DNA of 8,230 nucleotides from CAZTHK01 sp964613215 (GTDB lineage Bacteria; Krumholzibacteriota; Krumholzibacteriia; Krumholzibacteriales; CAZTHK01): positions 1 to 8,230 of the forward strand of contig CAZTHK010000040.1 in the NCBI GenBank assembly GCA_964613215.1, in the 5' to 3' direction. Positions 1 to 6,273 of the stretch are shown one piece after another. A program made the translations under genes and the position numbers. The notes beneath the pieces are model-generated. The model made no database searches and was not told the origin of the DNA. It saw nothing but the letters and a program-made list of their open reading frames with translations. The first letter of the stretch is position 1. Each line of letters opens with the position of its first letter.

Positions 1-6
1 TGCCTG

Positions 7-309
7 ATGAGAAAATGGTCACAGAGAGTTTCAACTAAAAATGGGATTGACTCTTATGAATGTGAAAAATGCGGTCACGAATTCGAGATGGAGCAGCGGA
101 TAACCGATCCGCCACGGAAACGCTGTCCCAAATGCAGGGGTAAGGTCTTCCGGGTAATTCATCCGGTGGGCCACATCCTCAAGGGCTCAGGATTCTACCG
201 CACTGACTACCGCAGCAAAGACTACACAGAGAAGGAGCAGGCGGAAAAGAGCAAACAGAAGAGCGACGGGAAAGAGCCGGAGAAAAAAAAGGAGAAGGAA
301 AAAGAGTAA
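7..309 (+). CDS. FmdB-type zinc-ribbon protein
   Basis: Small protein of about 100 residues with a zinc ribbon made by two CxxC knuckles, Cys19/Cys22 and Cys40/Cys43. The segment around YECEKCGHEFE, the RCPKC knuckle and the following GHILKGSGFYRTDY are typical of the FmdB/CxxC_CxxC_SSSS family. Family members bind zinc and are often called putative regulators, but no molecular role is established. The C-terminal 30 residues are almost all Lys, Glu, Gln and Ser, a common disordered tail in this family. The start is uncertain. Family proteins normally begin a few residues before the first knuckle (MPxYxYxC), whereas the ATG at 7 adds about 16 atypical residues. The frame is still open to the left edge of the window, and the expected start region could carry a frameshift. 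The family call is firm; the start is not. Confidence 0.85.
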   Translation: MRKWSQRVSTKNGIDSYECEKCGHEFEMEQRITDPPRKRCPKCRGKVFRVIHPVGHILKGSGFYRTDYRSKDYTEKEQAEKSKQKSDGKEPEKKKEKEKE

Positions 310-312
310 AAT

Positions 313-330
313 AGATACCGGGTTGTATCT
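313..330 (+). terminator. Weak hairpin just after the zinc-ribbon gene
   Basis: AGATAC (313-318) and GTATCT (325-330) form a 6-bp inverted repeat with a 6-nt loop, starting 3 nt after the TAA stop and followed only by TTTCC. Its position suggests a 3'-end hairpin, but the stem is AT-rich and the T run is short. This is a weak terminator candidate at best. Confidence 0.25.
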
Positions 331-385
331 TTCCGGAGGCCACATTCACTCACGGCAGGCTGGTGAGTGTGATAATAGTATAATC

Positions 386-405
386 CGTTAAAATTCTTTT
401 TAACG
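386..405 (-). terminator. AT-rich inverted repeat downstream of lat
   Basis: CGTTAAAA (386-393) and TTTTAACG (398-405) form a perfect 8-bp inverted repeat with a 4-nt loop between the two convergent genes. Read on the - strand, downstream of lat, it is followed by an A/T-rich mixed stretch rather than a clean U tract. It may be an imperfect terminator for lat. In the + direction it is followed by GC-rich sequence. Confidence 0.35.
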
Positions 406-481
406 CGGAACCGCCCCATACCTCTCTGTTTTTCGGGTTAAACGGAGCCTGCTCCTCTTTGATAAATATCTGTATTTATTA

Positions 482-1822
482 CTACTGCGCCTTTTGCAGT
501 ACCTTCCTCAGGATCTCCGCAGCCCTGTTTATCTCCTCCTCACTGACAATCAGAGGGGGACGGAATCTTACTGTCTTCTGCCCGCACTTGAGAGCCAGCA
601 TATTGTTCTCGGCCATCTTACAGCAGAAATCGTCCCTCTTCTCACCGTCGGGAAGGTCGAAGGCGCAGAACAGACCTCGTCCACGGGCGTTGGAAATGAT
701 TTCGGGGAATTCGTCCTGAAGCTCTATCAGTCTCTTCTGCAGAACCTCCCCCATCCTGGCTGCGTTCTCAACCAGGTTCTCTTCTTCGATTATCTCAAAG
801 ATACGCTTGGAACGGTACATGTCCACGATATTCCCGCCCCAGGTGGAGTTTATTCTGCCTGAGCTCCTGAATACACTCTCCACCTCATTGAGACGGTCGC
901 TGGCCATAATACCGCATACCTGGGTTTTCTTGCCAAAGGCCACTATATCAGGCTGTACCCCCATCGACTGGAAACACCACATCCTGCCGGTCATTCCTAC
1001 ACCGGTCTGAACCTCGTCGAATATCAATATTACTTCATTCTCATCGGCTATTCTTCTCAGAGCTTTCAGGAATTCGGGGCGGAAGTGGTTATCTCCGCCC
1101 TCTCCCTGGATGGGCTCAATAATTATAGCGGCAATATCATCTCCATCCTCTGCCAGAACCTTCTCTATAGCCGAAACAGCTCTCTTCTCGGCGGCAACGA
1201 TCTCGTCGAGATGCTCCTCCACCGGGAAGGTGACCCTGGGATTTTCAACTCTGGGCCAGTTGAACTTGGGAAAATACTTGATCTTGGTCGGATCGGTGTT
1301 GGTAAGGGACATGGTATAACCGGTGCGGCCATGGAAGGCATCCTTGAAATGGATTACCTTGCTACCCTTCTCTTCCTTGATTCCCCTGGCGAAATTCTTC
1401 TGCACCTTCCAGTCGAAGGCTGCCTTGAGCGCGTTTTCCACAGCCAGTGCCCCGCCACTTATAAAGAACAGGTTGTGAAGATCGGGTGGTACCGCTATCC
1501 TGGAGAAGGTAGAAACGAACTCGGCCATCTCTACGGTATAGAGGTCGGAATTGGAAACCTTGTTAACTGCCACCCTGGCCAGTCTTTCCAGAAATTGTTC
1601 GTCGGTTAGACGGGGGTGGTTGAAACCGAGGGGGCTGGAGGCAAAGAAGGTGAAGAAATCCAGATACTCCCTGCCGGTTAATGCATCATGAAGGATAGTC
1701 CCCTTGCTCTTTTCCAGGTCCACAACGAAATCATAGCCATCCCTGAGCATATTCTTTTCAATGGCGGAATGAACATCTGAAGGTTTCAGACAAACTTCAT
1801 TGGTAAATCCGGGAGAACTCAT
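482..1822 (-). CDS. lat: L-lysine 6-transaminase (lysine epsilon-aminotransferase)
   Basis: PLP-dependent class III aminotransferase of 446 residues, a normal length for the family. It moves the epsilon-amino group of L-lysine to 2-oxoglutarate, giving glutamate and alpha-aminoadipate semialdehyde, which cyclises to piperideine-6-carboxylate. It matches the remembered Mycobacterium Lat sequence along most of its length, including GGALAVENALKAAFDWK (123-139), AFHGRTGYTMSLTNT (162-176), EPIQGEGGD (236-244) and RFRPPL (419-424). The PLP lysine is Lys298 in FGKKTQVCG and the pyridine-nitrogen aspartate is Asp269 in IFDEVQTG. Glu241, Asn325 and Thr327 align with Mycobacterium Glu243, Asn328 and Thr330, residues linked to lysine and 2-oxoglutarate specificity, which argues against an ornithine or GABA aminotransferase. 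The ATG has GAGGTG just upstream. No semialdehyde dehydrogenase gene is adjacent, so the next step is not encoded here. Likely transcribed alone from the promoter at 1906-1934. Confidence 0.93.
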   Translation of the reverse strand: MSSPGFTNEVCLKPSDVHSAIEKNMLRDGYDFVVDLEKSKGTILHDALTGREYLDFFTFFASSPLGFNHPRLTDEQFLERLARVAVNKVSNSDLYTVEMAEFVSTFSRIAVPPDLHNLFFISGGALAVENALKAAFDWKVQKNFARGIKEEKGSKVIHFKDAFHGRTGYTMSLTNTDPTKIKYFPKFNWPRVENPRVTFPVEEHLDEIVAAEKRAVSAIEKVLAEDGDDIAAIIIEPIQGEGGDNHFRPEFLKALRRIADENEVILIFDEVQTGVGMTGRMWCFQSMGVQPDIVAFGKKTQVCGIMASDRLNEVESVFRSSGRINSTWGGNIVDMYRSKRIFEIIEEENLVENAARMGEVLQKRLIELQDEFPEIISNARGRGLFCAFDLPDGEKRDDFCCKMAENNMLALKCGQKTVRFRPPLIVSEEEINRAAEILRKVLQKAQ

Positions 1823-1858
1823 AAGCCACCTCGCTTGATCAAAGCTTCAGTAGTAGAA

Positions 1859-1879
1859 CGGATTGTATCCACCAATCCG
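1859..1879. promoter_or_regulatory. 7-bp dyad in the lat 5' leader (possible operator or hairpin)
   Basis: CGGATTG (1859-1865) and CAATCCG (1873-1879) are perfect inverted repeats around a 7-nt spacer. The dyad lies about 20-40 nt downstream of the predicted lat start point and some 40 nt before the start codon. It could be a repressor or Lrp-type operator, or an mRNA hairpin in the leader. The symmetry is seen directly; the function is inferred. Confidence 0.45.
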
Positions 1880-1905
1880 GCAGAGAAATTATTTATTGAC
1901 AGGAT

Positions 1906-1934
1906 AATATATACGCTTTTCCAGCTTTTATCAA
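1906..1934 (-). promoter_or_regulatory. Predicted sigma-70 promoter of lat
   Basis: On the - strand TTGATA (1929-1934) and TATATT (1906-1911) are separated by exactly 17 bp, each matching the sigma-70 consensus at five of six positions. The predicted start point is near 1899, giving a leader of about 77 nt that contains the dyad at 1859-1879 and the Shine-Dalgarno site of lat. Confidence 0.6.
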
Positions 1935-2020
1935 CTATTTTTCATTGTCTGTTACGCTATCAATAACAAAAATTCCCTTTAGTTATTTTAAAGCTGAAAA
2001 AACAACCAGAATTTATTCCT

Positions 2021-2148
2021 GAAAAATAAAAATGGGGAAGAGGGCCCGGTATTACAAAAGTACGGACTGGTCTCCTCAGAATCCGCTTCGGGAATCTTCG
2101 GTTACCGGTTTGGAAAGGACCAGTTAATCTGAAGTAATACCGTTCCCC
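2021..2148 (-). other. Nested inverted-repeat element with a U-rich tail (structured RNA or complex terminator)
   Basis: Three levels of inverted repeat enclose about 115 nt. GGGGAA (2034-2039) pairs with TTCCCC (2143-2148). CGGTATTAC (2047-2055) pairs with GTAATACCG (2134-2142), and ACTGGTC (2066-2072) with GACCAGT (2118-2124). An inner hairpin, AGAATCC/GGAATCT, has one mismatch. Read on the - strand, the last arm is followed at once by ATTTTTATTTTTC (2033-2021), as at an intrinsic terminator. It lies 78 bp past the stop of the small exported protein and about 90 bp before the lat promoter on the same strand. It could end transcription of the upstream gene, act as a structured RNA, or be a palindromic repeat of the genome. 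It does not match any riboswitch consensus I can recall. The pairing is visible; the role is inferred. Confidence 0.5.
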
Positions 2149-2225
2149 CTTCACCCTACCCGAGGTGTTACGCCACTTCACGCCCCGAAAGCAAATTGTT
2201 CCGTTATGAAAGAAATTATTTTTTG

Positions 2226-2567
2226 TTACCGTTGAAACCTTTCCCTTCTGTTTTCCGGCCAGAAACGATCGGTTTCTACCAGTTCGCCCTCTTCATCAAA
2301 GACAAACTCAACTCCATGCTTATAGTACTTCCAGTGTTCTGTAACACTGTCGAACTTCCGTACCCGTATTCTGTGCCGGGGGAAACCATACTTCTTGTAT
2401 ATCCTCAATTTGTCATTCCTGAACGATTCGATCAGAAGCTGGTGGCGCATTAACCTGCGCCCCCTGGTGCCCCGCACCGGGTACCTTACGGTTAAAGAAG
2501 CACTCAGTACTGTAGTGGAGATAATTGACAACAGAGCGATTATAACAGTCAGCCGTTTCACCATCAT
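2226..2567 (-). CDS. Small exported protein, possible BamE-like fold, unknown function
   Basis: Predicted 113-residue protein. Residues 1-23 form a signal peptide: a Lys/Arg start, a hydrophobic core (LTVIIALLSIIS) and a probable cleavage after VLSA near residue 23. There is no lipobox cysteine, so a soluble extracytoplasmic protein is expected. The mature part is rich in Arg and aromatics. Its pattern IYKKYGFP (56-63), TEHWKYY (76-82), VEFVFDEEGELV (86-97) resembles the G-x-P / W-x-Y / beta-hairpin layout of SmpA/OmlA (BamE-like) domains, and the C-terminal part of the lipoprotein at 6460-7077. The frame can be extended to a GTG at 2573, but the GGAAG site on the - strand ends there. The ATG at 2567, 6 nt past GGAA, fits better; the ATG at 2564 is also possible. 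Probably single-gene transcription from the promoter at 2628-2657. The fold is a tentative inference. Confidence 0.7.
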   Translation of the reverse strand: MMVKRLTVIIALLSIISTTVLSASLTVRYPVRGTRGRRLMRHQLLIESFRNDKLRIYKKYGFPRHRIRVRKFDSVTEHWKYYKHGVEFVFDEEGELVETDRFWPENRRERFQR

Positions 2568-2627
2568 CACCACTTCCTTTCATGATGTAATTTCCTTTGC
2601 TGTCTTCACTCCTCCCGACTGTTTCCC

Positions 2628-2657
2628 ATTATACCATAAAAGGGGTATGAATTTCAA
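2628..2657 (-). promoter_or_regulatory. Predicted sigma-70 promoter of the small exported protein
   Basis: On the - strand TTGAAA (2652-2657, five of six consensus bases) and a perfect TATAAT (2628-2633) are separated by 18 bp. The start point would be near 2620, giving a leader of about 50 nt. Confidence 0.65.
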
Positions 2658-2916
2658 TACAGGGAGAGATATTTCTTATAGTTTCTTAAGGTTACCCGCT
2701 GTAACGGCGGGATTTTCATAGAGGTCTATCCGGTTGCCTTCAAATACAATTACCCCTTATGCAAAAAGATACGGCCGGCGGGAAATCATAACTACCCCCG
2801 TGCTGCTGCCCATTCCTGTCCTCTCCGGGGTTAATATAAAAAAATTATTGCCTCACCGGGGAAACATCAGGTAAGTTGTTCACTAACAATTGAACATAAC
2901 TGATTGGATATGGACA
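2658..2916. other. Non-coding upstream region of the transporters, with overlapping hairpins
   Basis: No plausible gene lies here on either strand. At 2691-2711 two mutually exclusive stems overlap: GTTAC (2691-2695) with GTAAC (2701-2705), and CCCGC (2695-2699) with GCGGG (2707-2711). The second is followed by ATTTTC. A small stem, TTGTT/AACAA, lies just upstream of the transporter ribosome-binding site. I could not find a convincing sigma-70 promoter for the + strand transporters; the best -35/-10 pairs are poor matches. Confidence 0.4.
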
Positions 2917-2925
2917 AGGAGGAGG
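2917..2925 (+). promoter_or_regulatory. Ribosome-binding site that fixes the GTG start at 2933
   Basis: AGGAGGAGG lies 7 nt before the GTG at 2933. This very strong site is the main reason for accepting the long N-terminal extension of the transporter. No comparable site precedes the internal ATG (codon 51). Confidence 0.75.
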
Positions 2926-2932
2926 AGCAGGC

Positions 2933-4381
2933 GTGCATAATCAATCGGACAACATTTCTGGAAACAACCATGATATCTCAGGAAGAACCGGTGGTCCCCC
3001 CGGGGGGAATGAGGCCGGTTCTAAAGGGGATAGCCTGATCGGCGAGGAGATTGCCTCGGCCCGGGGGGAATGGGGTTCCAAGATGGGTTTCATCCTGGCA
3101 GCCGCAGGTTCTGCCATAGGGCTGGGTAATATCTGGAGGTTCCCCTATGTTACCGGCCAGAACGGAGGAGCAGCTTTTCTGATCATATATCTGATCTGCA
3201 TAGTCCTGGTGGGAGTCCCGGTTATGCTGGCAGAACTGACCATAGGCAGATACAGCAAGCGGAACCCGGTGGGGGCCTTCGAAGCCATACTTCCGGGAAG
3301 TCCCTGGAAGATAATCGGATATATGGGAGTGATAACGGGAATAAGTATTCTATCTTACTATAGTGTAATTGCCGGTTACACCCTGGGTTATATATTCAAA
3401 GCAGTGGGTGGAAATAGCACCCCCTTCCAGTCATTCGCCTCCTCTCCCATTCTCTCCATCCCCCTGTTCATTGCCTTTATCGTACTTACCGTGCTGGTAG
3501 TCCAGGGCGGAATCAAAAATGGTATCGAGAGATGGGCCAAAATCCTCATGCCGGTGCTGTTTATTCTGCTGGTGGTTCTGATCATCCGTTCGGTTACCCT
3601 GGAGGGATCCGGAGCAGGATTATCCTTCTATTTCAATCCCGATTTCAGCAAGGTTACAGGTAAAACAGTGCTGGCTGCTATAGGCCAGGCCTTTTTCTCA
3701 CTCAGCCTGGGTATGGGTGCCATGATAACATACGGCAGCTATCTCTCCAAAAAGGACAACATAGTAACCTCCGGCATAAGTGTGGCTTTCTTCGATACCC
3801 TTATTGCGGTTATGGCCGGTCTGCTGATATTCCCGGCCCTGTTCGCCATGCAGATGGATCCAAAGGCCGGACCGGAGCTGGTATTTGAGGTTCTTCCCAG
3901 GATATTTTCATCCATACCCGGAGGAAGGGTGGTGGGAGGAGCCTTCTTCCTGCTGCTCTCCATCGCCGCTCTGACCTCCACCATATCCCTGCTGGAGGTG
4001 GTTACCGCTTATCTGGTGGATGAAAAGCACTGGTTACGAACCAGGGCGGTGTGGATACTGGCGCTGATCACCTTCTGCCTGGGGCTCCCCAGTGCCCTTT
4101 CACAGGGTATGATACCGTGGCTCAACGATATTCCGGTGATACACAAGAGCTTTCTCGGGCTGATGGACTGGATCTTCGGCAACATCATGCTGGCGGTGGG
4201 AGCTTTCTTCATCTCCATATTCTTCTCCTGGGTATGGAAGACCAGAAGGGCAGCCTGCGAGATCGAAAATGGATGTCCCGATTTCGGCAGATACGTACCC
4301 TTTATAGACTTCTGGCTCAAGTTCTTCTGCCCGGTTTGTTTTCTCATTCTGATCCTATTCATTTTCGTGGAGGGTATATAG
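2933..4381 (+). CDS. Sodium-dependent amino-acid transporter, NSS/SNF family (LeuT/MhsT-like)
   Basis: Inner-membrane symporter of 482 residues that uses the sodium gradient to import a neutral amino acid; the exact substrate cannot be read. About 11 membrane segments are visible, as in MhsT. TM1 carries AAAGSAIGLGNIWRFPY (56-72), the unwound sodium/substrate region. The cytoplasmic gate pair R44/W47 matches LeuT R5/W8. Asn66 matches the sodium-1 ligand Asn27 of LeuT, Ser256 in FFSLSLGMGA matches Thr254, and Ala345/Thr348/Ser349 match the sodium-2 ligands. Asp288 stands where LeuT has Asn286; an acidic residue in this region fits chloride-independent bacterial members. Odd feature: about 43 hydrophilic residues rich in Gly, Asn and Ser precede R44, where LeuT has four. 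The GTG start is supported by the site at 2917-2925. The AGCS transporter follows after 61 nt on the same strand, with no clear terminator between, so the two are probably co-transcribed. Confidence 0.93.
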   Translation: MHNQSDNISGNNHDISGRTGGPPGGNEAGSKGDSLIGEEIASARGEWGSKMGFILAAAGSAIGLGNIWRFPYVTGQNGGAAFLIIYLICIVLVGVPVMLAELTIGRYSKRNPVGAFEAILPGSPWKIIGYMGVITGISILSYYSVIAGYTLGYIFKAVGGNSTPFQSFASSPILSIPLFIAFIVLTVLVVQGGIKNGIERWAKILMPVLFILLVVLIIRSVTLEGSGAGLSFYFNPDFSKVTGKTVLAAIGQAFFSLSLGMGAMITYGSYLSKKDNIVTSGISVAFFDTLIAVMAGLLIFPALFAMQMDPKAGPELVFEVLPRIFSSIPGGRVVGGAFFLLLSIAALTSTISLLEVVTAYLVDEKHWLRTRAVWILALITFCLGLPSALSQGMIPWLNDIPVIHKSFLGLMDWIFGNIMLAVGAFFISIFFSWVWKTRRAACEIENGCPDFGRYVPFIDFWLKFFCPVCFLILILFIFVEGI

Positions 4382-4442
4382 GCAGTCCTTTTTCCGTATA
4401 AAGTCGATAAGCCCTTAAACGGAAGGTAAACTGGAGAATTTG

Positions 4443-6134
4443 ATGGAAACTGTTAAACAGATAATAGACACAGTCTACAAGTATATCTGGGAATTTCCGG
4501 AAGCTATGCCCTACTTCGTGATACTGCTTCTGGGCACCGGTATATTCCTGACCGTAAGGATGCGGTTTATCCAGCTTCGCAGGGTTTCTCACAGCCTGGC
4601 TGTGATAGCAGGACACTATGATGATCCAGAGGACGAGGGAGAGATTAACCACTTTCAGGCGCTTTCCGCAGCATTATCGGCTACTATAGGTATAGGGAAT
4701 ATAGCCGGCGTGGCCACGGCAATCCACTACGGAGGCCCGGGTGCGCTATTCTGGATGTGGCTTACTGCAATACTGGGAACCGCTTCCAAGTTCGTGGAGT
4801 GCACCCTCAGCGTGCATTACCGGAAGATAAATAAAGAAGGTGTGGTATCGGGGGGACCAATGTACTATATCGAGCGGGGGCTGGGATCCAAATGGAAGTT
4901 CCTGGCCATCTTTTTTGCCGCATGTGCTGTTATCTCCTCATTCGGAAGCGGAAACAGTGTACAGGCCTTCACAGTGGCCGATTCCTTCCGCAGTGACTTC
5001 GGAATCCCCACCTGGATAACCGGTTCGGTTATGGCAATTCTTATAGGTATGGTTATTATCGGCGGGATAAAACGAATAGGCAAGGTGGCCAGCAGGCTGG
5101 TTCCCTTCATGGCAACTCTGTATTTTGTAGGTGCTTTTACCATACTTCTGCTGAACGTCAAACAGGTACCCCAGGCATTCGCCACCATCTTCCACGACGC
5201 CTTCTCACCCAGAGCAGGAGCGGGGGGATTCCTTGGTTCCACCTTCATGTTCACCCTTATATGGGGAGTTAAGCGCGGTATCTTCTCCAATGAGGCCGGA
5301 CAGGGGAGCGCACCCATTGCCTTTGCCGCTGCAAAGACCAGGGAACCCGTCAGGGAAGGCCTGGTGGCCATGATTGGGCCATATATAGATACTATAATCA
5401 TATGCACTCTCACCGGACTGGTTATCATCACTGTGGGGGTGTGGAAGGACAAAAGGATTGAGAGCGTACCCTTTATACAGCAATCGGAGATTAACGTGAT
5501 AGCAGGTGACGGTGAAATTCACCGGACCGGCAGGATAGATAGGGAGGATATCTTTACCGGAACCTTCCCTGTCAGGGACGGAAAAGCCGGGGGGGTGGCC
5601 TTCGCCAAGAATAACAGCTACGTGGACAATCCGGTAATAAAGAGGGAAGAAAAATTATTCTCAGGTACCTGTACGGTTTCCCGGGGTGACGGTTTTGTGT
5701 TCAGAAATGAACAGAACCGTATCATCGACAGTGGTGAAATCGAGCTCAAGGGCGATATCCTCCAGAACGGGTCTCCCCTCACTGCCTGGGCATTCGAGCG
5801 GGGACTTTCCCCCATTGCGGGAAGTTACGGAAACCTTATCGTAACCGTAGCTGTTTTCCTGTTTGCCATCTCCACCGCAATATCATGGTCTTACTATGGA
5901 GACAGAAGCGTAGAGTATCTGTTCGGCTCATCCGCCATCATGCCATACCGCATCGTCTTCTGTGTGGTTCATTTTCTGGGAGCAGTGTTCTCCCTGGAGA
6001 TAGTATGGGGCTTCGGCGATACCGCCCTGGGATTGATGGCAATACCTAACCTGATAGCAATCTTTGCACTGTCAGGGGTGGTAAAGAAGCTGGCCGGAGA
6101 ATACTTCGGCCGCAAGCAAAAAAGATACAAATAG
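4443..6134 (+). CDS. Alanine/glycine:cation symporter (AGCS family) with a large loop insertion
   Basis: Inner-membrane sodium- or proton-coupled importer of alanine or glycine, 563 residues against about 450-500 usual for the family. The family signature is complete at 97-112 (GGPGALFWMWLTAILG). Other conserved blocks are ALSATIGIGNIAGVATAI (76-93), SGGPMYYIERGLG (136-148), WGVKRGIFSNEAGQGSAPIA (274-293) and AISWSYYGDRSVEYLFG (479-495). About 11 membrane segments can be traced. The extra length sits between the helix ending near VGVW (331-334) and the motif TAWAFERGL (447-455). This block of about 110 hydrophilic, beta-prone residues is predicted extracytoplasmic from the positive charges on the other side (KTREPVREG). 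The ATG at 4443 is preferred over the adjacent TTG at 4440 because GGAG (4433-4436) is then 6 nt away. A weak TTCCGT/ACGGAA stem (4392-4424) lies in the 61-nt gap from the NSS gene. Confidence 0.93.
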   Translation: METVKQIIDTVYKYIWEFPEAMPYFVILLLGTGIFLTVRMRFIQLRRVSHSLAVIAGHYDDPEDEGEINHFQALSAALSATIGIGNIAGVATAIHYGGPGALFWMWLTAILGTASKFVECTLSVHYRKINKEGVVSGGPMYYIERGLGSKWKFLAIFFAACAVISSFGSGNSVQAFTVADSFRSDFGIPTWITGSVMAILIGMVIIGGIKRIGKVASRLVPFMATLYFVGAFTILLLNVKQVPQAFATIFHDAFSPRAGAGGFLGSTFMFTLIWGVKRGIFSNEAGQGSAPIAFAAAKTREPVREGLVAMIGPYIDTIIICTLTGLVIITVGVWKDKRIESVPFIQQSEINVIAGDGEIHRTGRIDREDIFTGTFPVRDGKAGGVAFAKNNSYVDNPVIKREEKLFSGTCTVSRGDGFVFRNEQNRIIDSGEIELKGDILQNGSPLTAWAFERGLSPIAGSYGNLIVTVAVFLFAISTAISWSYYGDRSVEYLFGSSAIMPYRIVFCVVHFLGAVFSLEIVWGFGDTALGLMAIPNLIAIFALSGVVKKLAGEYFGRKQKRYK

Positions 6135-6238
6135 TCTCATCCGGAATATCAAACTAACTTGAAATTCCCGCCGGTAACCAGGGAAAACGGACCGGTGGCC
6201 GGTTACAAGAAATTGATTCAGCCAGGGAATTCTCCCCG
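6135..6238. other. Gap after the AGCS gene with competing short inverted repeats
   Basis: No gene is visible. Short complementary segments overlap here: TTCCC (6165-6169) with GGGAA (6181-6185), CCGGT (6171-6175) with ACCGG (6191-6195), and GTAACC (6174-6179) with GGTTAC (6201-6206). None is followed by a T tract, so no intrinsic terminator for the transporters can be called. Confidence 0.35.
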
Positions 6239-6267
6239 TTGACAATTATGTCGAATGGGGATATAAT
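6239..6267 (+). promoter_or_regulatory. Exact-consensus sigma-70 promoter in the gap between convergent genes
   Basis: TTGACA (6239-6244), a 17-bp spacer and TATAAT (6262-6267) match the sigma-70 consensus at all twelve positions with ideal spacing. The predicted start point is A6274 or G6275. It points toward the 3' end of the lipoprotein gene, and no recognisable protein gene lies downstream on this strand. Confidence 0.8.
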
Positions 6268-6273
6268 AAATAC

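Noticed and set aside
1085..1609. Open frame of 174 codons on the + strand inside lat
   Set aside because: It is the antisense shadow of a strongly conserved transaminase, with no family resemblance.
1896..1910. TTGACA followed by GATAATAT on the + strand near the lat promoter
   Set aside because: The two boxes are almost adjacent and cannot form a sigma-70 promoter; the correctly spaced pair is on the - strand.
1960..2181. Open frame of 73 codons on the - strand across the nested palindrome
   Set aside because: It is basic and low-complexity, has no ribosome-binding site, and its sequence is explained by the inverted repeats.
1823..2225. Lysine riboswitch upstream of lat
   Set aside because: This was considered because of the gene's function. 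The conserved L-box core segments are not present on the - strand, and the nested palindrome lies upstream of the likely promoter.
2524..2545. TTGACA and TATAAC on the + strand
   Set aside because: The spacer is only about 10 bp and the site lies inside the start region of a - strand gene.
4865..5452. Open frame of 195 codons on the - strand inside the AGCS gene
   Set aside because: It is antisense to a conserved transporter, with no recognisable domain and a Pro/Arg/Ser-rich composition typical of shadow frames.
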